Assembly (NCBI GenBank): GCA_964035545.1
Contig: OZ037768.1
Location: forward strand, 22,904,819-22,968,818
Reading direction: 5' to 3'
DNA length: 64,000 nucleotides
DNA from: Bugula neritina
Taxonomy: Eukaryota; Bryozoa; Gymnolaemata; Cheilostomatida; Bugulidae
Positions 35,771 through 46,361 of the stretch are shown piece after piece (the first letter of the stretch is position 1; each line of letters begins with the position of its first letter). The notes beneath the pieces are model-generated. The model was given only the letters and a program-made list of their open reading frames with translations, had not been told where the DNA came from and did not search any database. The position numbers were made by a program, and so were the translations under genes.

Positions 35771-38700
35771 ATGGGGCAGACAACTTCAAATATAGTGAAG
35801 AAAGTAAATCAATGGGCAACAGGAGACAACTCTGTATCAGAAGGTGCTACTTCATCACAATGTATAGCCAGAGCCACGTTCAATCCATTTGTATATAAAA
35901 GGAAAAGGTATAATAATATAGCTATTCTTTATGCTGGTAGTTGTAGTTAATTTCAAGTTCCATAAAAATCCAATTACGATTGAAATGAAATTTTTACTAA
36001 TACTCATGCTTTCTGTGGTACAGAATCTTGTAGGATTTTTATAACCAAATTAAGTGTTTTAGCATAAGCCATAACTAGAAGAGCCATCTGCCTCATATGT
36101 TTGTTGCCATTTTACAGCTGATCAACTTTATATTATTTTGCTTAAATTTCCTATTTTTGTAATGCAGCTCACACAGTTTATATATTATAAGATACAAGAA
36201 ATCATATTATTTTTTGCTGTTCATTTGGTCTTTCTGTAGAAAGATTGTGTTTACTTAAGGCTTTCTCTAACTTTCAGTCAGCTGTACATAGATGGTGATG
36301 GTGACATAGCCCATGAATTCTACGAACAGGAAAAAGTTATGTACAAATCTAAAAATGGGAAGAAAAAGCGATCGAGAATTATTATGAAAAAAGTTCCAAA
36401 TACTCAACTAACACCCCTGGTATGTTTTATCACTTGTTGTTCACTTCGGAGTTGTCATTCCAGACAGCAAGTACATGTAGCTCTGATACTGCCTGTGAAC
36501 ATGCTGTTATTATTCTATCATCCGCGTTAGATCAATATCATCAATACTAAATATTGGTTCTTCCCCCACAATTGTTGCTCAATTTTACTCTTCAAATATT
36601 GTATTTACGAGGCAAATTAAGTCATGTATCAGATGTGTGTGTATCAGATGTGTACGTATTATTAGGAAAACTTGTATGGGGGTTCAAAATGCAAAAAATA
36701 TTTTGGTGTTGTCTTTCCCTGTATAAATTCAAATATTCTATAACAACTCTAAAAGGTAGATCAAAGTGGAGACAACTAAAGTTATCTTTTCTTAAGTTAT
36801 TGCAGTGAATAAAAAGTTAGTTATTTTTAGTATTTAATAATAGGCCGAAATTGTAGTGCAGTAAAGCAGCTAATTCATTAGAATAATCTAGAAATTGTGT
36901 CAGATTATAGTTGTAGTAGTGTGTGGAGTGTAGTGCAAGGGGTTGGTGGGTTTATGAGGGGTGTAAAGGGGTTGCTATAGTGTAAAGCATTAGATGCCTA
37001 TAACTTTGACTCCAACTTTCCATTATACTGAGCTGCAAAAAGTCCATATGATAAAAAGTTTCATCATATTTACTGTAAACTTTTCGGTGTAAATTATACA
37101 TTTCTGATTGATTTTTAATAGGAAATTTAAATCATATATTTGCTTATAATGGCAATGTGAGTGTAGAGTCAAGTGTTTGCATTGATTTGTATGCTAAATA
37201 CCCGCCACCTTTGATGTATACAGCATAATAGGCTATGCGGTGTGTTATGATCAGCTACGCTGACCGACAATATTGATTGACTATAAGTCACTTGCCCACT
37301 CAGTATTAATTTCACTTGAGGCACATTCTAACTAGAAGAGATATTCTAATTTTAATTACCTTTTTCGTTATGTTTTTAGTAATCTAAATTATTTGAAGAA
37401 AAGTTGAATCTCTCTCAATAGTTATATAATTGTTAGTGTAGGTTGTAGGATATAAATACTCGCTGCCAGGCTGACTTAATCTTGAAATCAGTTGGATAAA
37501 CTTTTAAAATAGGACTTGTTTTATGCTTTCGATTTTTTAGGTATAATATTTCTTACTTGACAACAAATGTTGTATTATTTGGCCTGCCTAACACATGACA
37601 TATTGAGTAATATGGACAATGGAATGGCTACACATGCGGCAGTGCTAGATTTCTCTAAGGCCTTTGATTTAGTTCCCCATCATCTGTTGATTCAGAAACT
37701 TATTGAGTACAAAGTAAATCCTCTTTTAGTAAAATGGATATCCTCGTTTCTAACCAGTCGTTTTCAGAGAGTGGTGATTAAAGGCCACAAATCTGATGCT
37801 GTAGCTGTTACTTCAGGTGTCCCTCAAGGTAGCGTTTTAGGGCCTGCACTTTTCACACTTTTCATTAATGACATCACTAAATGTGTAAAATACTGCACTG
37901 TAAGGCTCTTCGCGGATGACACTATACTATATACGCATATATCTAAAGACAAAGACAAGGAAAATTTGCAAAATGACCTTAACGCTCTACACAACTGGAG
38001 TATTAAAAACTCCATGAAATTCAATGCAACAAAAAGCAACATCATTGTGTTTGATAAAAGCCCTAAACCTATAACGCACACTTATTATTTGAGCAACGAA
38101 CAATTAGTACAAAGTAGCTGTGTAAAATACCTAGGAATCTATTTGGTACATGATCTAAAGTGGGATTATCACATAAACTCAGTAGTCAATAAAGCAATGC
38201 GTATTTTAGGATTAATCAAAAATGTACTCTATGATGCTCCAGTTAAAGTTAAGCTCATAGCATACACTACCCTGTGTAGACCGCTTCTAGAGTATGCCTG
38301 CGAAATTTGGGATCCTGCACATCTCATGCTAAGCAACAATCTAGAGAAAGTTCAAAACAAGGCAGTACGTTTTGTAAAAAACTTAAAAGGCTGGGATGTC
38401 TCAGTGACCGAATCCAAGGCGGAGTTAAACTTAAAGGCTTTAAATAAATCCAGACAAGAACACAGATTCACACTTGTCACAAATTCTGAGTGTACATATA
38501 TAAATAGACTTACCGGGTTTTTCCTAATGATTATACAGGAATGTTAATAAATATTCTAGACTAATCAAAGAGATGGGTCATTGTTCATTGTTACTGTTTT
38601 GGTTAGTCATGTTAACTACTGCCCAGCAATGTAAACAAGGTATTGCGCAATAATTGCGAAATAACCATGGAAATTCCAATGTTTTGTTTTGTTTTGATTT

Positions 38701-41700
38701 TCTATAAATAGTATTGGCATGTGGGGAATGTTTTCTACTAGAATCTTCTATACTGGAATGCTTGAGAATGTTCTAGAGTGTTTTGTTTACTATAAATACT
38801 GAGGCAGTTGTGTTTACGAAGCAGTTCATTCTCGCAGTTCCTTTTTATAAGTTCATTCTTGGAGTTCATTTTAATACATTCATCTGTGCATATCTTACTA
38901 GAGAAATAAAGTATACTTATATCCACAACTCTATTTATTCACAACTGGATTAGCAAGCTGTATACTACTTGTCTACACACTTCTGACTACCAGACTTTTC
39001 GAACTCGTCACACTGCTACCAACAGTTTTGTGACAATTGGGGGCTGCTCCGGGAAGTCTCAGTCGCACACAGGGAAGTTATTAGTTACAACGTGAGTATA
39101 CACAGGATTAATTAACAGTTGTTGAGACATTATGGCGTTGTTGGAGAGAGTGACACAGATGGGTAAAGACCTTGGGTTGGTGGAGGACAAGCTCATAGCT
39201 TTTGTTGAAAAGAACCTACCCATTGTTGCTGCACAAGAAGAAAAAGAAAAGGACCGAGAGGAACGTAGATTAGAGCGTGAGGCAGAAAAGATCAGGCAAG
39301 AGAATGAGAAAGCCTTAATGGAGATGAAGATAAAAGCTGATCAGGAGGCAATGGCATTCAAGGTTAAAGCTGATCAGGAGGCAATGGCACTCAAGGTTAA
39401 AGCTGACCAGGAGGCAGAAGAGAGAAGACAACGACATGAATTAGATATGGAAAAGCTGAAAGCTGACACAAGTTTGGAGCACTCAAGACATGAGAGCACC
39501 AGGTTAGAAATAGCTAACAAACCAAAACCAAAAATACCATTCTTTGATGAGAAGGTGGACGAAATGGATAGCTATTTAGAGCGGTTCGAGTGGGTTGCCG
39601 AAGGATGTAACTGGGACAAGGGAGATTGGCCCTACCATCTCAGTCAGTACCTAAGGGGTACGGCAACAGAAGCTTACATCCGGTTGTCACCTACCGATCG
39701 TAGAGATTATAAAAAAGTCAAAGAAGCCTTATTGGAGCGCTTTAACTTGACTCAAGAGGGCTACAGAAAAAAGCTCAGAGAGGCAGAAGCTTACGAGGAT
39801 GAAACTCCTGCCCAACTGTTCACTAGGATAGAAAGTTATGTGCACAAGTGGGTGGAACTTTCAGGGGGCATGGACATAGCCAAACTAGTGGCGACTGAAC
39901 AATTTATATCATCATGCCCAGACGACCTAGCTGTGCATTTAAAGCAAAGTTCCTACAACAGCAGTGAGGATATGTGTGATGCAGCGTCACTGTTCTTGCA
40001 CGCTCGTGGAAGGAAACTAGCAAAGACAAAGAAAACCAATACAAAAAGGATGGAAAACGCGCCTGCCGATAGCATGGATGCTGAACAAGGAAGTAAAAGC
40101 GATGGTGCATGCTTCATCTGCAAAGATAAGTCGCACATTGCTCGTAACTGCCCACGGCAAGGGAAGAAGCACTGTTCACATTGCAAGATGAACAACCACA
40201 ATACTTCAGACTGCAGAAAGTATGGTGGGAGGTCAGTGCATGCTGCTGCTGCAATAGCGACTACTCAGAATAAGACTGTGGTCACAGATCCAGGAATCTC
40301 ATCTAAAGTGGAAGAACCTACGGAAATCACAGTTAATGGTAAAAAGTTTGTCAACGCTGCTGTCTGCAAGAATGGACCTAAATTCAAAGATGGGGGCACA
40401 GCAATATTTGATGCGGAAGTTAATGGCCAACCAGCTACTGTAATGCGCGACACCGGCTGTGGTTGCATTGTAGTCAATGCAAAGTATGTGCAACCTCAAC
40501 ACTTAACTGGAGAATCAGTCTATTTGAATATGGCTGATGCAAGTGTTAGGGAGGCTCAGTGGGCACTTATCTCAGTGCGCTCACCATTTTACAATGGTGT
40601 CATCGAAGCTGCAGTAATGGACAAGACGATTTGTGACCTGCTTATTGGGAATGTGGATGGAGCGAGATCAGCTGATCAGCCGCTGGAAAACTGGAAGGAC
40701 TGCGCCGTAACCACAGGAGCTCAAGCTGTCAAGGAAAAGTCAGGAGACAAACCACTGATGATTGATTCAAATGCTAACCCATTAAGTATAGGGAAAGATG
40801 AGATAGCCAGACTGCAGAGGGATGACCCCACATTGGAACGTTTCTTCGATGCAAAAGAAGTAAAGGAGAAAAAGGGATGCACCACTAGGTTTGTGGTGAG
40901 GAATAAGATTCTGTACCGTGAGTACACCGACTCGAAGTCTGCCAGTGTAAAACCTGTTAAACAACTCATGGTACCCAGTTCACTGAGGAAGGAAGTTCTA
41001 CAGAAAGCTCATGACTGCATAATGAGCGGACACCTAGGAGTAAAGAAAACCACTGATAGAGTGCTTTCCAACTTCTTCTGGCCAGGACTAAATGGAGATG
41101 TCGTACGTTTCTGTCAATCATGTGACATTTGCCAGAAGACGGTAAAAAAAGGCTCAGTCATGAAAGTTCCAGTACAGGAAACTCCACTAATTGACACCCC
41201 ATTCAAGAGATGTGCAATAGACCTAATCGGACCAATTAACCCTCCAAGTGAGAAAGGACACCGCTACATCCTAACTTTAGTTGACTATGCTACAAGATAC
41301 CCTGAAGCTACACCATTGAAGAACATTGACTCAGCTACTGTAGCTGAAGCGCTGCTTGACATGTACAGTCGTGTTGGGATACCAGAGGAGGTGATAAGCG
41401 ACCAAGGAACTCAATTCATCTCGGACTACATGAAAGAGTTTACCAGATTACTTGACATGCGACAACTTCCTACTTCACCATACCATGCAATGGCCAATGG
41501 ACTTGTGGAAAAGTTCAACGGAACCCTCAAGAGTATGTTAAAAAAGTTGTGTGCTAAAGAGCCAAGACAGTGGCATCGATTCATCAATGCGGCTCTATTT
41601 GCATATAGAGAAGTCCCACAGGAATCAACAGGCTTCGCCCCATTCGAGTTACTCTATGGAAGAACTGTACGTGGACCAATGTACATCCTGCGACAACTTT

Positions 41701-44131
41701 GGACAAAGGAAGACACTGCCGATGAAGTCAAGACCTGCTATCAACATGTTTTTGAATTGAGAGAGCGTTTAGATGACATGATGGAAATGGCACTAGCTTC
41801 GCTAAAAGACAGTCAAAAAAGATACAAACACTATTTTGGCAAGAAAGCTAAGCAGAGAGACTTCAAACCTGGTGACAAAGTGCTCATTCTTCTACCTACG
41901 GATGGAAATAAATTGCTGATGCATTGGCAAGGACCATTCAATATTGAGGAGAAAGTCAGACTGAATGACTACATTATCAACATTAGAGGCAAGAGGAGAA
42001 CATACCATGCCAACATGCTGAAGAAATACTTTGAACGGGAGACGCCTACCGACTCTATGATTGCTGGAGCTGTGAGGACTCTAGATGCTGCTGGTGCTGG
42101 AATTATTGATCACGATAAGGAAAGAGAAGAAAGCCAAGATGATTTGTTGGACCTGTACAGTAAGAAACAGCAGAATGATGAGATGGGCTATGTATTTACA
42201 GAACTTCAGAATCAAGGTGGAGTCAATCAAAGGAAAGGACAATGTTGGAGCCGATTATCTAAGCCGAATTGACTCAGAATTTTAAGTAGTTAGGAGAAAT
42301 GATCAAGATAATTTCTCTTAGAATGGGGGGTTGTCACAAATTCTGAGTGTACATATATAAATAGACTTACCGGGTTTTTCCTAATGATTATACAGGAATG
42401 TTAATAAATATTCTAGACTAATCAAAGAGATGGGTCATTGTTCATTGTTACTGTTTTGGTTAGTCATGTTAACTACTGCCCAGCAATGTAAACAAGGTAT
42501 TGCGCAATAATTGCGAAATAACCATGGAAATTCCAATGTTTTGTTTTGTTTTGATTTTCTATAAATAGTATTGGCATGTGGGGAATGTTTTCTACTAGAA
42601 TCTTCTATACTGGAATGCTTGAGAATGTTCTAGAGTGTTTTGTTTACTATAAATACTGAGGCAGTTGTGTTTACGAAGCAGTTCATTCTCGCAGTTCCTT
42701 TTTATAAGTTCATTCTTGGAGTTCATTTTAATACATTCATCTGTGCATATCTTACTAGAGAAATAAAGTATACTTATATCCACAACTCTATTTATTCACA
42801 ACTGGATTAGCAAGCTGTATACTACTTGTCTACACACTTCTGACTACCAGACTTTTCGAACTCGTCACACTGCTACCAACAGTTTTGTGACAACACTATT
42901 CTTCAAAGTGTTGCAGCATGAAGCATTTTTCCCTAACCTAATTAACACTCTTAACTCCATGAAATCTCTCCGTAATACCAATATTGGGGACAGTAACTCT
43001 TTTAATTCAATATCCTGTAATACTAATAATTTCCTGCATAGCTTCCTCATTAGAACAGCCCGTGAACTACGCACGGGAGAAACACTAGCAGACTAATAAA
43101 AAAAGACCTGAACATCCGATAGTTCCACCTTTCCCCTATTTGGGGTCTTGGAACTAAATCAAGACAAGACAAGACAAGACATTTGTCTCCCCCTAAAAAT
43201 GACTTTCAAGTGATATTTTTATTTCCCTTCTCATTGAGTCACTGCTAAAAGTACCTCTGTGGCCAAAGAGGTTTGCATCGAGAAAATTTGTAAGCTTGGT
43301 CAAAAGTGTCTCAAGTGCTAGCTTTGCACTAAAATAAGGGAGTGAAAGTTTTGAGTTTCTTGCAGCCATGCTTTTGAGATAGAATTAATAACAATAGTAA
43401 AATTTTGAATGAGAAGCAAGTTGGGTATTTTTAGTATTTGCAATATTTTCTATAAAATTGCCAGTCAGTAAATATTGTGCATTTGAATTCACTTCTTTCT
43501 GTATAGTTTTGAAAATGTATTTTCTCCTCAAAAAATATTTGTGTTGTATAGGTCATGTATATTCTGATGTGGGCAGTTTCTTCACAACATATTTTTGATA
43601 TATCATAAATTTATTTCCAATCTTATCAACTTAGCTCTCAAAGCCTGTTGCAAAAATGTTTACATAATTTAAAACTATATTTTTAGCTTGGAATTTATCC
43701 CCCTTTGCAAATGCTGACCTTAATGATAAAATACCTGCAATAGGCAGCCTGGAACTGATGCTATTACTTTGTTACTTGAATATGCAGTGCTTTTGTATGC
43801 AGTGAATTAATTTATGACACTGATTGGCTGAATGATAAGCTAGTACTACATTTGTTTGTAAATACACATTAACAACAGTATACTGGTACTGTTTGCCACT
43901 AGTTGGAATTGAGTGCCCATAGCTAACCTATATTCCATACTTTGTTTAAACATGATGACTCACTAGTAGATCTCTACTTAATTTTGAAACAGTTTGTAGC
44001 TGGTAGACTAAGTTTTGTAATGAATATTGCTTTTTTTGCCGTAGGGCATGGAAGACCTCCCCTACCCGTCTATAAATGTGAACTATCCCCATATAATATG
44101 CGATGCATCAATTCTCTCTCCCCCAACTTAA
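35771..44131 (+). CDS. TUSC2: TUSC2 (FUS1) tumour suppressor candidate 2 homologue
   Basis: Exons 35771-35907, 36278-36419 and 44045-44131 join in phase to 121 codons plus TAA (human 110). The N-terminus MGQTTS fits an N-myristoylation signal, as known for human TUSC2. The hallmark is IDGDGDIAHEFYEQ in exon 2, followed by a basic stretch KNGKKKRSRI. Exon 3 gives GMEDLPYPSINVNYPHIIC, matching the conserved C-terminal PRIHVDFPVI block. TUSC2 is a small protein linked to mitochondria, calcium handling and immune function. Exon 3 was found only because the C-terminal block is conserved: intron 2 is 7.6 kb long because a LINE and a nested LTR retrotransposon lie in it. Both splice sites of intron 2 are intact, so the gene is probably functional. 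Confidence 0.9.
36420..37560 (+). other. TUSC2 intron 2 before the LINE
   Basis: AT-rich intron sequence of unremarkable composition. No exon or repeat family recognised. Confidence 0.5.
37567..38474 (+). pseudogene. LINE reverse transcriptase fragment
   Basis: About 303 codons up to the insertion point. RT motifs visible in order are the FSKAFD motif, SGVPQGSVLGP, the FADDT active-site box, the KSNIIVFD region and KYLGIYLVHDLKW. The tail (KAMRILGLIKNV, LEYACEIWDP, LEKVQNKAVRFV) is typical of the end of CR1/jockey RT ORFs. The open frame runs on to 38547 only by entering the LTR. The initial ATG is not the true start; the element is truncated. Confidence 0.85.
38475..39035 (+). repeat. 5' LTR
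   Basis: 561 bp, TG...CA. A TATA box (TATAAATAC) at 38791 and AATAAA at 38905 place the U3, R and U5 parts. Matches the 3' LTR at an offset of 3857 bp with no difference that I found. Confidence 0.92.
39036..39057 (+). promoter_or_regulatory. primer binding site candidate (tRNA-Pro-like)
   Basis: TTGGGGGCTGCTCCGGGAAG follows the 5' LTR by one base. It is close to the site complementary to the 3' end of tRNA-Pro used by many retroelements (TGGGGGCTCGTCCGGGA), differing by a CG/GC swap in the middle. Confidence 0.6.
39132..42272 (+). CDS. gag-protease-integrase polyprotein of the LTR retrotransposon
   Basis: 1046 codons in one frame. Residues 1-130 are charged and coiled-coil-like, with three copies of an 11-residue unit (KADQEAMALKV). 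Then comes a gag capsid region, and two CCHC zinc knuckles near residues 327 and 344 (CFICKDKSHIARNC, CSHCKMNNHNTSDC). The aspartic protease has DTG at 440 and ends around DLLIGN. Integrase follows directly: an HHCC zinc domain from residue 627, catalytic D697, D757 and E793 (spacing 59 and 35), then a GPY/F-type motif (WQGPFNI near 933). No reverse transcriptase lies between protease and integrase, where standard Ty3/gypsy elements have it. The last residues after about 1010 are read in a different frame from the RNase H remnant. The ORF has no internal stop, so the protein may still be made. Confidence 0.9.
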   Translation: MALLERVTQMGKDLGLVEDKLIAFVEKNLPIVAAQEEKEKDREERRLEREAEKIRQENEKALMEMKIKADQEAMAFKVKADQEAMALKVKADQEAEERRQRHELDMEKLKADTSLEHSRHESTRLEIANKPKPKIPFFDEKVDEMDSYLERFEWVAEGCNWDKGDWPYHLSQYLRGTATEAYIRLSPTDRRDYKKVKEALLERFNLTQEGYRKKLREAEAYEDETPAQLFTRIESYVHKWVELSGGMDIAKLVATEQFISSCPDDLAVHLKQSSYNSSEDMCDAASLFLHARGRKLAKTKKTNTKRMENAPADSMDAEQGSKSDGACFICKDKSHIARNCPRQGKKHCSHCKMNNHNTSDCRKYGGRSVHAAAAIATTQNKTVVTDPGISSKVEEPTEITVNGKKFVNAAVCKNGPKFKDGGTAIFDAEVNGQPATVMRDTGCGCIVVNAKYVQPQHLTGESVYLNMADASVREAQWALISVRSPFYNGVIEAAVMDKTICDLLIGNVDGARSADQPLENWKDCAVTTGAQAVKEKSGDKPLMIDSNANPLSIGKDEIARLQRDDPTLERFFDAKEVKEKKGCTTRFVVRNKILYREYTDSKSASVKPVKQLMVPSSLRKEVLQKAHDCIMSGHLGVKKTTDRVLSNFFWPGLNGDVVRFCQSCDICQKTVKKGSVMKVPVQETPLIDTPFKRCAIDLIGPINPPSEKGHRYILTLVDYATRYPEATPLKNIDSATVAEALLDMYSRVGIPEEVISDQGTQFISDYMKEFTRLLDMRQLPTSPYHAMANGLVEKFNGTLKSMLKKLCAKEPRQWHRFINAALFAYREVPQESTGFAPFELLYGRTVRGPMYILRQLWTKEDTADEVKTCYQHVFELRERLDDMMEMALASLKDSQKRYKHYFGKKAKQRDFKPGDKVLILLPTDGNKLLMHWQGPFNIEEKVRLNDYIINIRGKRRTYHANMLKKYFERETPTDSMIAGAVRTLDAAGAGIIDHDKEREESQDDLLDLYSKKQQNDEMGYVFTELQNQGGVNQRKGQCWSRLSKPN
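42185..42285 (+). pseudogene. RNase H C-terminal remnant after integrase
   Basis: In the +1 frame relative to the polyprotein the sequence reads RWAMYLQNFRIKVESIKGKD then NVGADYLSRI and a stop at 42285. This is the conserved end of Ty3/gypsy RNase H (RW...LQ, IKGKDN.(V)AD.LSR). Its position downstream of integrase, in another frame, marks the right edge of a deletion that removed RT and most of RNase H. Confidence 0.8.
42319..42331 (+). promoter_or_regulatory. polypurine tract
   Basis: TAGAATGGGGGGT directly precedes the 3' LTR. The purine run fits the plus-strand primer of reverse transcription. Confidence 0.65.
42332..42892 (+). repeat. 3' LTR
   Basis: 561 bp, same sequence as 38475-39035, with AATAAA at 42762. 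Followed by the target duplication ACACT at 42893-42897. Confidence 0.92.
42898..43096 (+). pseudogene. LINE reverse transcriptase ORF, C-terminal remainder
   Basis: Continues the frame of the RT fragment that ends at 38474 once the LTR element and one copy of its ACACT target duplication are removed. It reads VLQHEAFFPNL and ends at TAA. This proves the LTR element inserted into the LINE ORF. Confidence 0.8.
43186..44044 (+). other. TUSC2 intron 2 after the LINE
   Basis: AT-rich intron ending in the acceptor TTTTTTTGCCGTAG before exon 3. No further feature. Confidence 0.5.
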
Positions 44132-46361
44132 CCTGATATATGCTATATGGGATAGAAGCTGGCAATTATACAACTGTAGCATATGTACTGTGGACACAAG
44201 TGAGACTAATGCTGTTACACTGTATAGTCAATAGGTTAGATCAATATACACTACAAAATGTTAAGGAGCCACTCATACCATATGCCATCATACTACAAGC
44301 ATCTGTCTGCCCTATTAACACAGTGCTGTACCAGTATGCACTGCGCTGTGTAGTAGTTGCAGTATATATATCAGATCTAAGGTGTTGTTGAGTCCAGTCT
44401 GTTTATATGTTGTCATAAAGCAATGTTCATAGTATTTATAGCTTTAAAGCTTTTGTATTTTTTGCTAATAATTTTGTGTTTGTTGGAGATATTTTATATC
44501 TTGTTGTGAGTAGCTTATTTATCCTTGGCAAAATCAGCATCAACATTTTTGCACTGAAATTTATAGTTGATTTTCCTTTTAATTAATTTTATCTATCAAC
44601 TATTTTTTAAATTTGTAAGTTTGCTGCTAAATAAGAATGGTTTATATTTTCATAGCAATTTTATTGTTCCATAATACAATAAAACAACATGGTTGAAATG
44701 TAAATAGGAAACTATTGAAAATAAATATTGTTTTAGAACTTGATATAGATTAGCAGTATCACAACTTCAATACAACCATAATAATTATATGTATCATTAA
44801 AAAATCTCTTTTTCTAGGTATTGTTTTATGGCAAATTATACCACATTGCATTAACATTGCATGTTTCATAATATATTATTCAATAAAAACATCTGTGCAA
44901 AATAGGTAAAAAATGTACTATATGGGTTATTTTTAATTGGCATGAATTATTGTCAAAAATACGAAAACAATTTTACACAAACGCATAACAAATGAAATTC
45001 CAATCATGATGTTATCCATTGGTTAATCACACTGTCAATATAAAAACTTTGCTAAAAAAATATTTTCAGATCGAGCAAACAGCAAATAAAAAATGAAGAC
45101 ATGAAATGGGGACACAACTCCAACCTATGGTTATCATATTGCCCAAATGTTGTCTTCATTTTAAATAAGCAGTGTGTACAACTATACCATAATAAATAAA
45201 TACATATATTGAGTAACTGTGAACATTGGACAATATGAATTAGTAAACCACAATTAAAACGCACCATATTTAAGAATTCAAACAATAATGATAATAATAT
45301 ATTGAGTGGGTTCACCATTGAAATGATTATGACTGGTCAGCTATGAATGATGGTATATGATAGGATATAATAGTTATTATGACTGCTTCGTACTACCTAA
45401 TATATCAAAACATAAATATAATATAGATTCATATTGGAGCTTAGGATTCAGATTATAATACATATAATTATGTGTGTGTATATTATACACATCAAGTACG
45501 AAATTATGAAAATAAACATTTAAATACTTAATACCGCCAATTCCAACAGTTGAGGCTATTCTTGATCATTTTCATTCTGGATACTCTAATGATAAGCTGG
45601 ACAAGACATAAAATTCACAAAAACAACAAAAATATATGACAAAGAGACATCTGGAAAATGAACAAAATTATGAAAAATAACTTAAAAAAATTAGAGTTAT
45701 AATAGAATAGGATATAATTGAAGTTACTGCGATTGATAGTGTGAGTGCACCAGAACTAGAAGAGAGAGAGAGAAAATTATCATCCCGCACCGTATGGAGC
45801 ATGTAACAAAACATGACAAATAAATTACTGGATTTAAACAAAAATAAAATAAAAATCTAATGCATGTATGAGAAGCTACATTAAATAGTTAATATCGTTG
45901 TAAACATGATTGATCATGGCAAATGATATATAGTATGTATAGATGTATATATTACGTGCTTAAAGCTAACATTACTCTTATAGAAAATGACTTGTATGCA
46001 TCATTGACACCATAATATTGACTTAGCAACTTCAACAAAATACACAATAGTGGGCCTCCCATTCTCATTGGCTCACATCCAATCTATTGCAGCAATCATC
46101 AAAATATTCCTCAGGCCAAATAAAAGATACATGTTGTGACAGAATACAGAAATCTATAAGTCAATATGAATTATTAATTATAGCGAGTGACTAAGAATGG
46201 GCAAGATGCAGGAAGACTAATGTTACCAACTCGTTAGCTGCTTATGAACTCGGATAGAGAAAGTTGAATACATAAAATAAATAGTGAAAAAAATAAATAA
46301 TTAATTACTCTATAAATACTTGTAAACAATGGTGTAGTTTGAGGAGGGTGTGCTGACCCAC
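44132..46361. other. converging 3' UTRs of TUSC2 and TOB
   Basis: The TUSC2 stop is at 44131 and the TOB stop (minus strand) at 46362. A plus-strand AATAAA lies at 44678-44683 and a minus-strand AATAAA (TTTATT on plus) at 44660-44665. If both are used the transcripts overlap tail-to-tail, and TOB has a 1.7-kb AT-rich 3' UTR. That would fit a regulated, unstable mRNA, but the sequence alone does not prove it. Confidence 0.5.

Larger units (their letters stand above)
38475..42892 (+). mobile_element. LTR retrotransposon with identical LTRs, lacking reverse transcriptase
   Basis: The element is 4418 bp long and begins TGTCAC and ends TGACA, so it has TG...CA termini. It is flanked by ACACT at 38470-38474 and 42893-42897. 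It contains two 561-bp LTRs that look identical base for base, a primer-binding-like site after the 5' LTR, one long gag-PR-IN ORF and a G-rich polypurine tract before the 3' LTR. The integrase has a D,D(35)E triad and a GPF-type C-terminal domain as in Ty3/gypsy elements. No RT is encoded, and only the last about 30 residues of RNase H remain, located after integrase. The element is therefore non-autonomous, but recent. Confidence 0.92.
37567..43185 (+). mobile_element. 5'-truncated non-LTR retrotransposon (LINE), split by a nested LTR element
   Basis: The left part (37567-38474) encodes the middle and end of a jockey/CR1-type reverse transcriptase: LDFSKAFDLVPHHLL, TSGVPQGSVLGP and the catalytic FADDT. 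The frame is interrupted at 38475 by an LTR element and resumes in the same frame at 42898, ending at TAA 43094-43096 after LRTGETLAD. The 3' end has a hairpin (CCCCTATTTGGGG inside TTCCA...TGGAA near 43119-43152) and a (CAAGA)4 tail at 43160-43180, typical of LINE 3' ends. The endonuclease and N-terminal RT parts are missing (5' truncation), so this copy is dead. No clear target duplication was found. Confidence 0.85.

Noticed and set aside
38738-38926. 62-codon minus-strand open frame, repeated at 42595-42783
   Set aside because: Lies in the two LTRs; repeated only because the LTRs are identical.
39132-42272. Endogenous retrovirus with envelope gene
   Set aside because: No env-like ORF after integrase; domain content and the GPF motif fit a Ty3/gypsy-type retrotransposon.
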